Below, piece after piece: positions 63,719-64,000 of a DNA stretch of 64,000 nucleotides. Both the position numbers and the translations under genes were made by a program. The notes under the pieces are model-generated. The model made no database searches. It was given only the letters and a program-made list of their open reading frames with translations, and had not been told where the DNA came from. How positions within the stretch are numbered: position 1 is the first letter of the stretch; the number at the start of each line of letters is the position of its first letter. The DNA lies in the NCBI RefSeq assembly GCF_963676065.1, contig NZ_OY780933.1, forward strand, positions 2,644,122-2,708,121. The letters are read 5' to 3'. Origin of the DNA: Maridesulfovibrio sp. Its GTDB lineage: Bacteria; Desulfobacterota; Desulfovibrionia; Desulfovibrionales; Desulfovibrionaceae.

Positions 63719-64000
63719 TTATTTGAATACAACCTTTGTATCAAGGCAGGATAATGCCTGATAGAGTATTATTCCAGCTGAAGTGGAAAGGTTCAAGCTG
63801 CGCACATTATCCGTGGTGGGGATATTTACCGCATGTTCAAAATTAGCGAACATCCATTCGGGTAGACCGCGTGTCTCCGGTCCGAGTACGATATGGTCGC
63901 CGGGCATGAATTTGAAGTCAAAAAGATGGCTGCCCCGCTTGGCGCTGGTTGTGACCAGTCTGCGGGGTTTAGCGTTCTCTTTATACTCCTGCCAGTTCTT
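63719..64000 (-). CDS. trmL: tRNA (cytidine/uridine-34 2'-O)-methyltransferase (5' part outside window)
   Basis: The C-terminal 93 codons of a SPOUT methyltransferase. GPETRGLPEWM and NIPTTDNVRSLNLSTSAGI are motifs 2 and 3 that form the SAM-binding knot. The frame is open through base 64000, so the gene extends beyond the window. TrmL modifies the wobble nucleotide of leucine tRNAs; this assignment follows from the family and not from the fragment alone. Confidence 0.92.
   Translation of the reverse strand, partial: KNWQEYKENAKPRRLVTTSAKRGSHLFDFKFMPGDHIVLGPETRGLPEWMFANFEHAVNIPTTDNVRSLNLSTSAGIILYQALSCLDTKVVFK

Noticed and set aside
1..64000. tRNA genes, rRNA, CRISPR arrays, insertion sequences, prophage
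   Set aside because: No clover-leaf T-loop sequences, no regularly spaced repeats with unique spacers, and no transposase or phage proteins were seen by eye; short or unusual RNAs could have been missed.

Overview
This 64 kb window is a gene-dense chromosomal segment that reads like a marine Desulfovibrio-type sulfate reducer (Desulfovibrionaceae, probably Maridesulfovibrio). The basis is the mix of genes: an archaeal-style split glutamate synthase, a tungsten aldehyde:ferredoxin oxidoreductase, a PxxKW Cys-rich small protein, FlxA-like coiled-coil proteins, a NapH-like ferredoxin membrane protein, and an UshA-like gene with an in-frame UGA. The genus is inferred from gene content alone. No phage, transposase, rRNA, tRNA or CRISPR was seen.

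Layout. 1-4.7 kb: leucine operon leuA(partial)-leuC-leuD-leuB, with a divergent pair of short intergenic repeats on either side of leuD. 4.8-6.7 kb: a GNAT acetyltransferase, a NifX-like protein with a 21-bp tandem-repeat tail, and a CGGC protein. 6.7-15.2 kb (minus strand): dapA, an UshA-like gene that appears to encode selenocysteine, HU, a MinD/FlhG-like ATPase, a diguanylate cyclase, prfB with its programmed +1 frameshift, lnt, corC and a PilZ protein. 15.3-23.3 kb (minus): mnmG, an M20 peptidase, a PxxKW protein, methylthioadenosine and adenine salvage (mtaD, mtnP, apt) and two FlxA-like paralogues. 23.5-33 kb (plus): rsmA, HU, a small membrane protein, then an expanded macromolecular-synthesis operon rpsU-yqeY-mutS2-dnaG-rpoD, a structured RNA candidate and cbiB. 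33.2-45.1 kb (minus): proC, ndk, a TrpXYZ-type ABC importer, a cell-envelope group (divergent polysaccharide deacetylase, ctpA, envC-like), an endonuclease III homologue, prmA, argD and dut. 45.3-59.2 kb (plus): glucan phosphorylase, a thermonuclease-like protein, the five-gene split glutamate synthase, yajC-secD-secF and AOR. 59.4-64 kb (minus): a cold-shock-type RRM protein behind a structured leader, a small Cys-rich protein, a NapH-like protein, rfbD-rfbB and trmL (partial).

The most notable observation is the UshA-like gene at 7621-8508. It is a single open frame of 295 codons interrupted only by one TGA, in a CxxU context. A GC-rich hairpin with a GG-containing apical loop lies at bacterial SECIS distance downstream, and the start codon overlaps the HU stop codon. 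This is best read as a selenoprotein, not a pseudogene. Conventional gene calling would truncate it to its C-terminal 215 codons. Other points of interest are the prfB recoding site, a long imperfect RNA hairpin between rpoD and cbiB, the leader with a built-in terminator upstream of the RRM gene, and the hairpin-rich HU leader.
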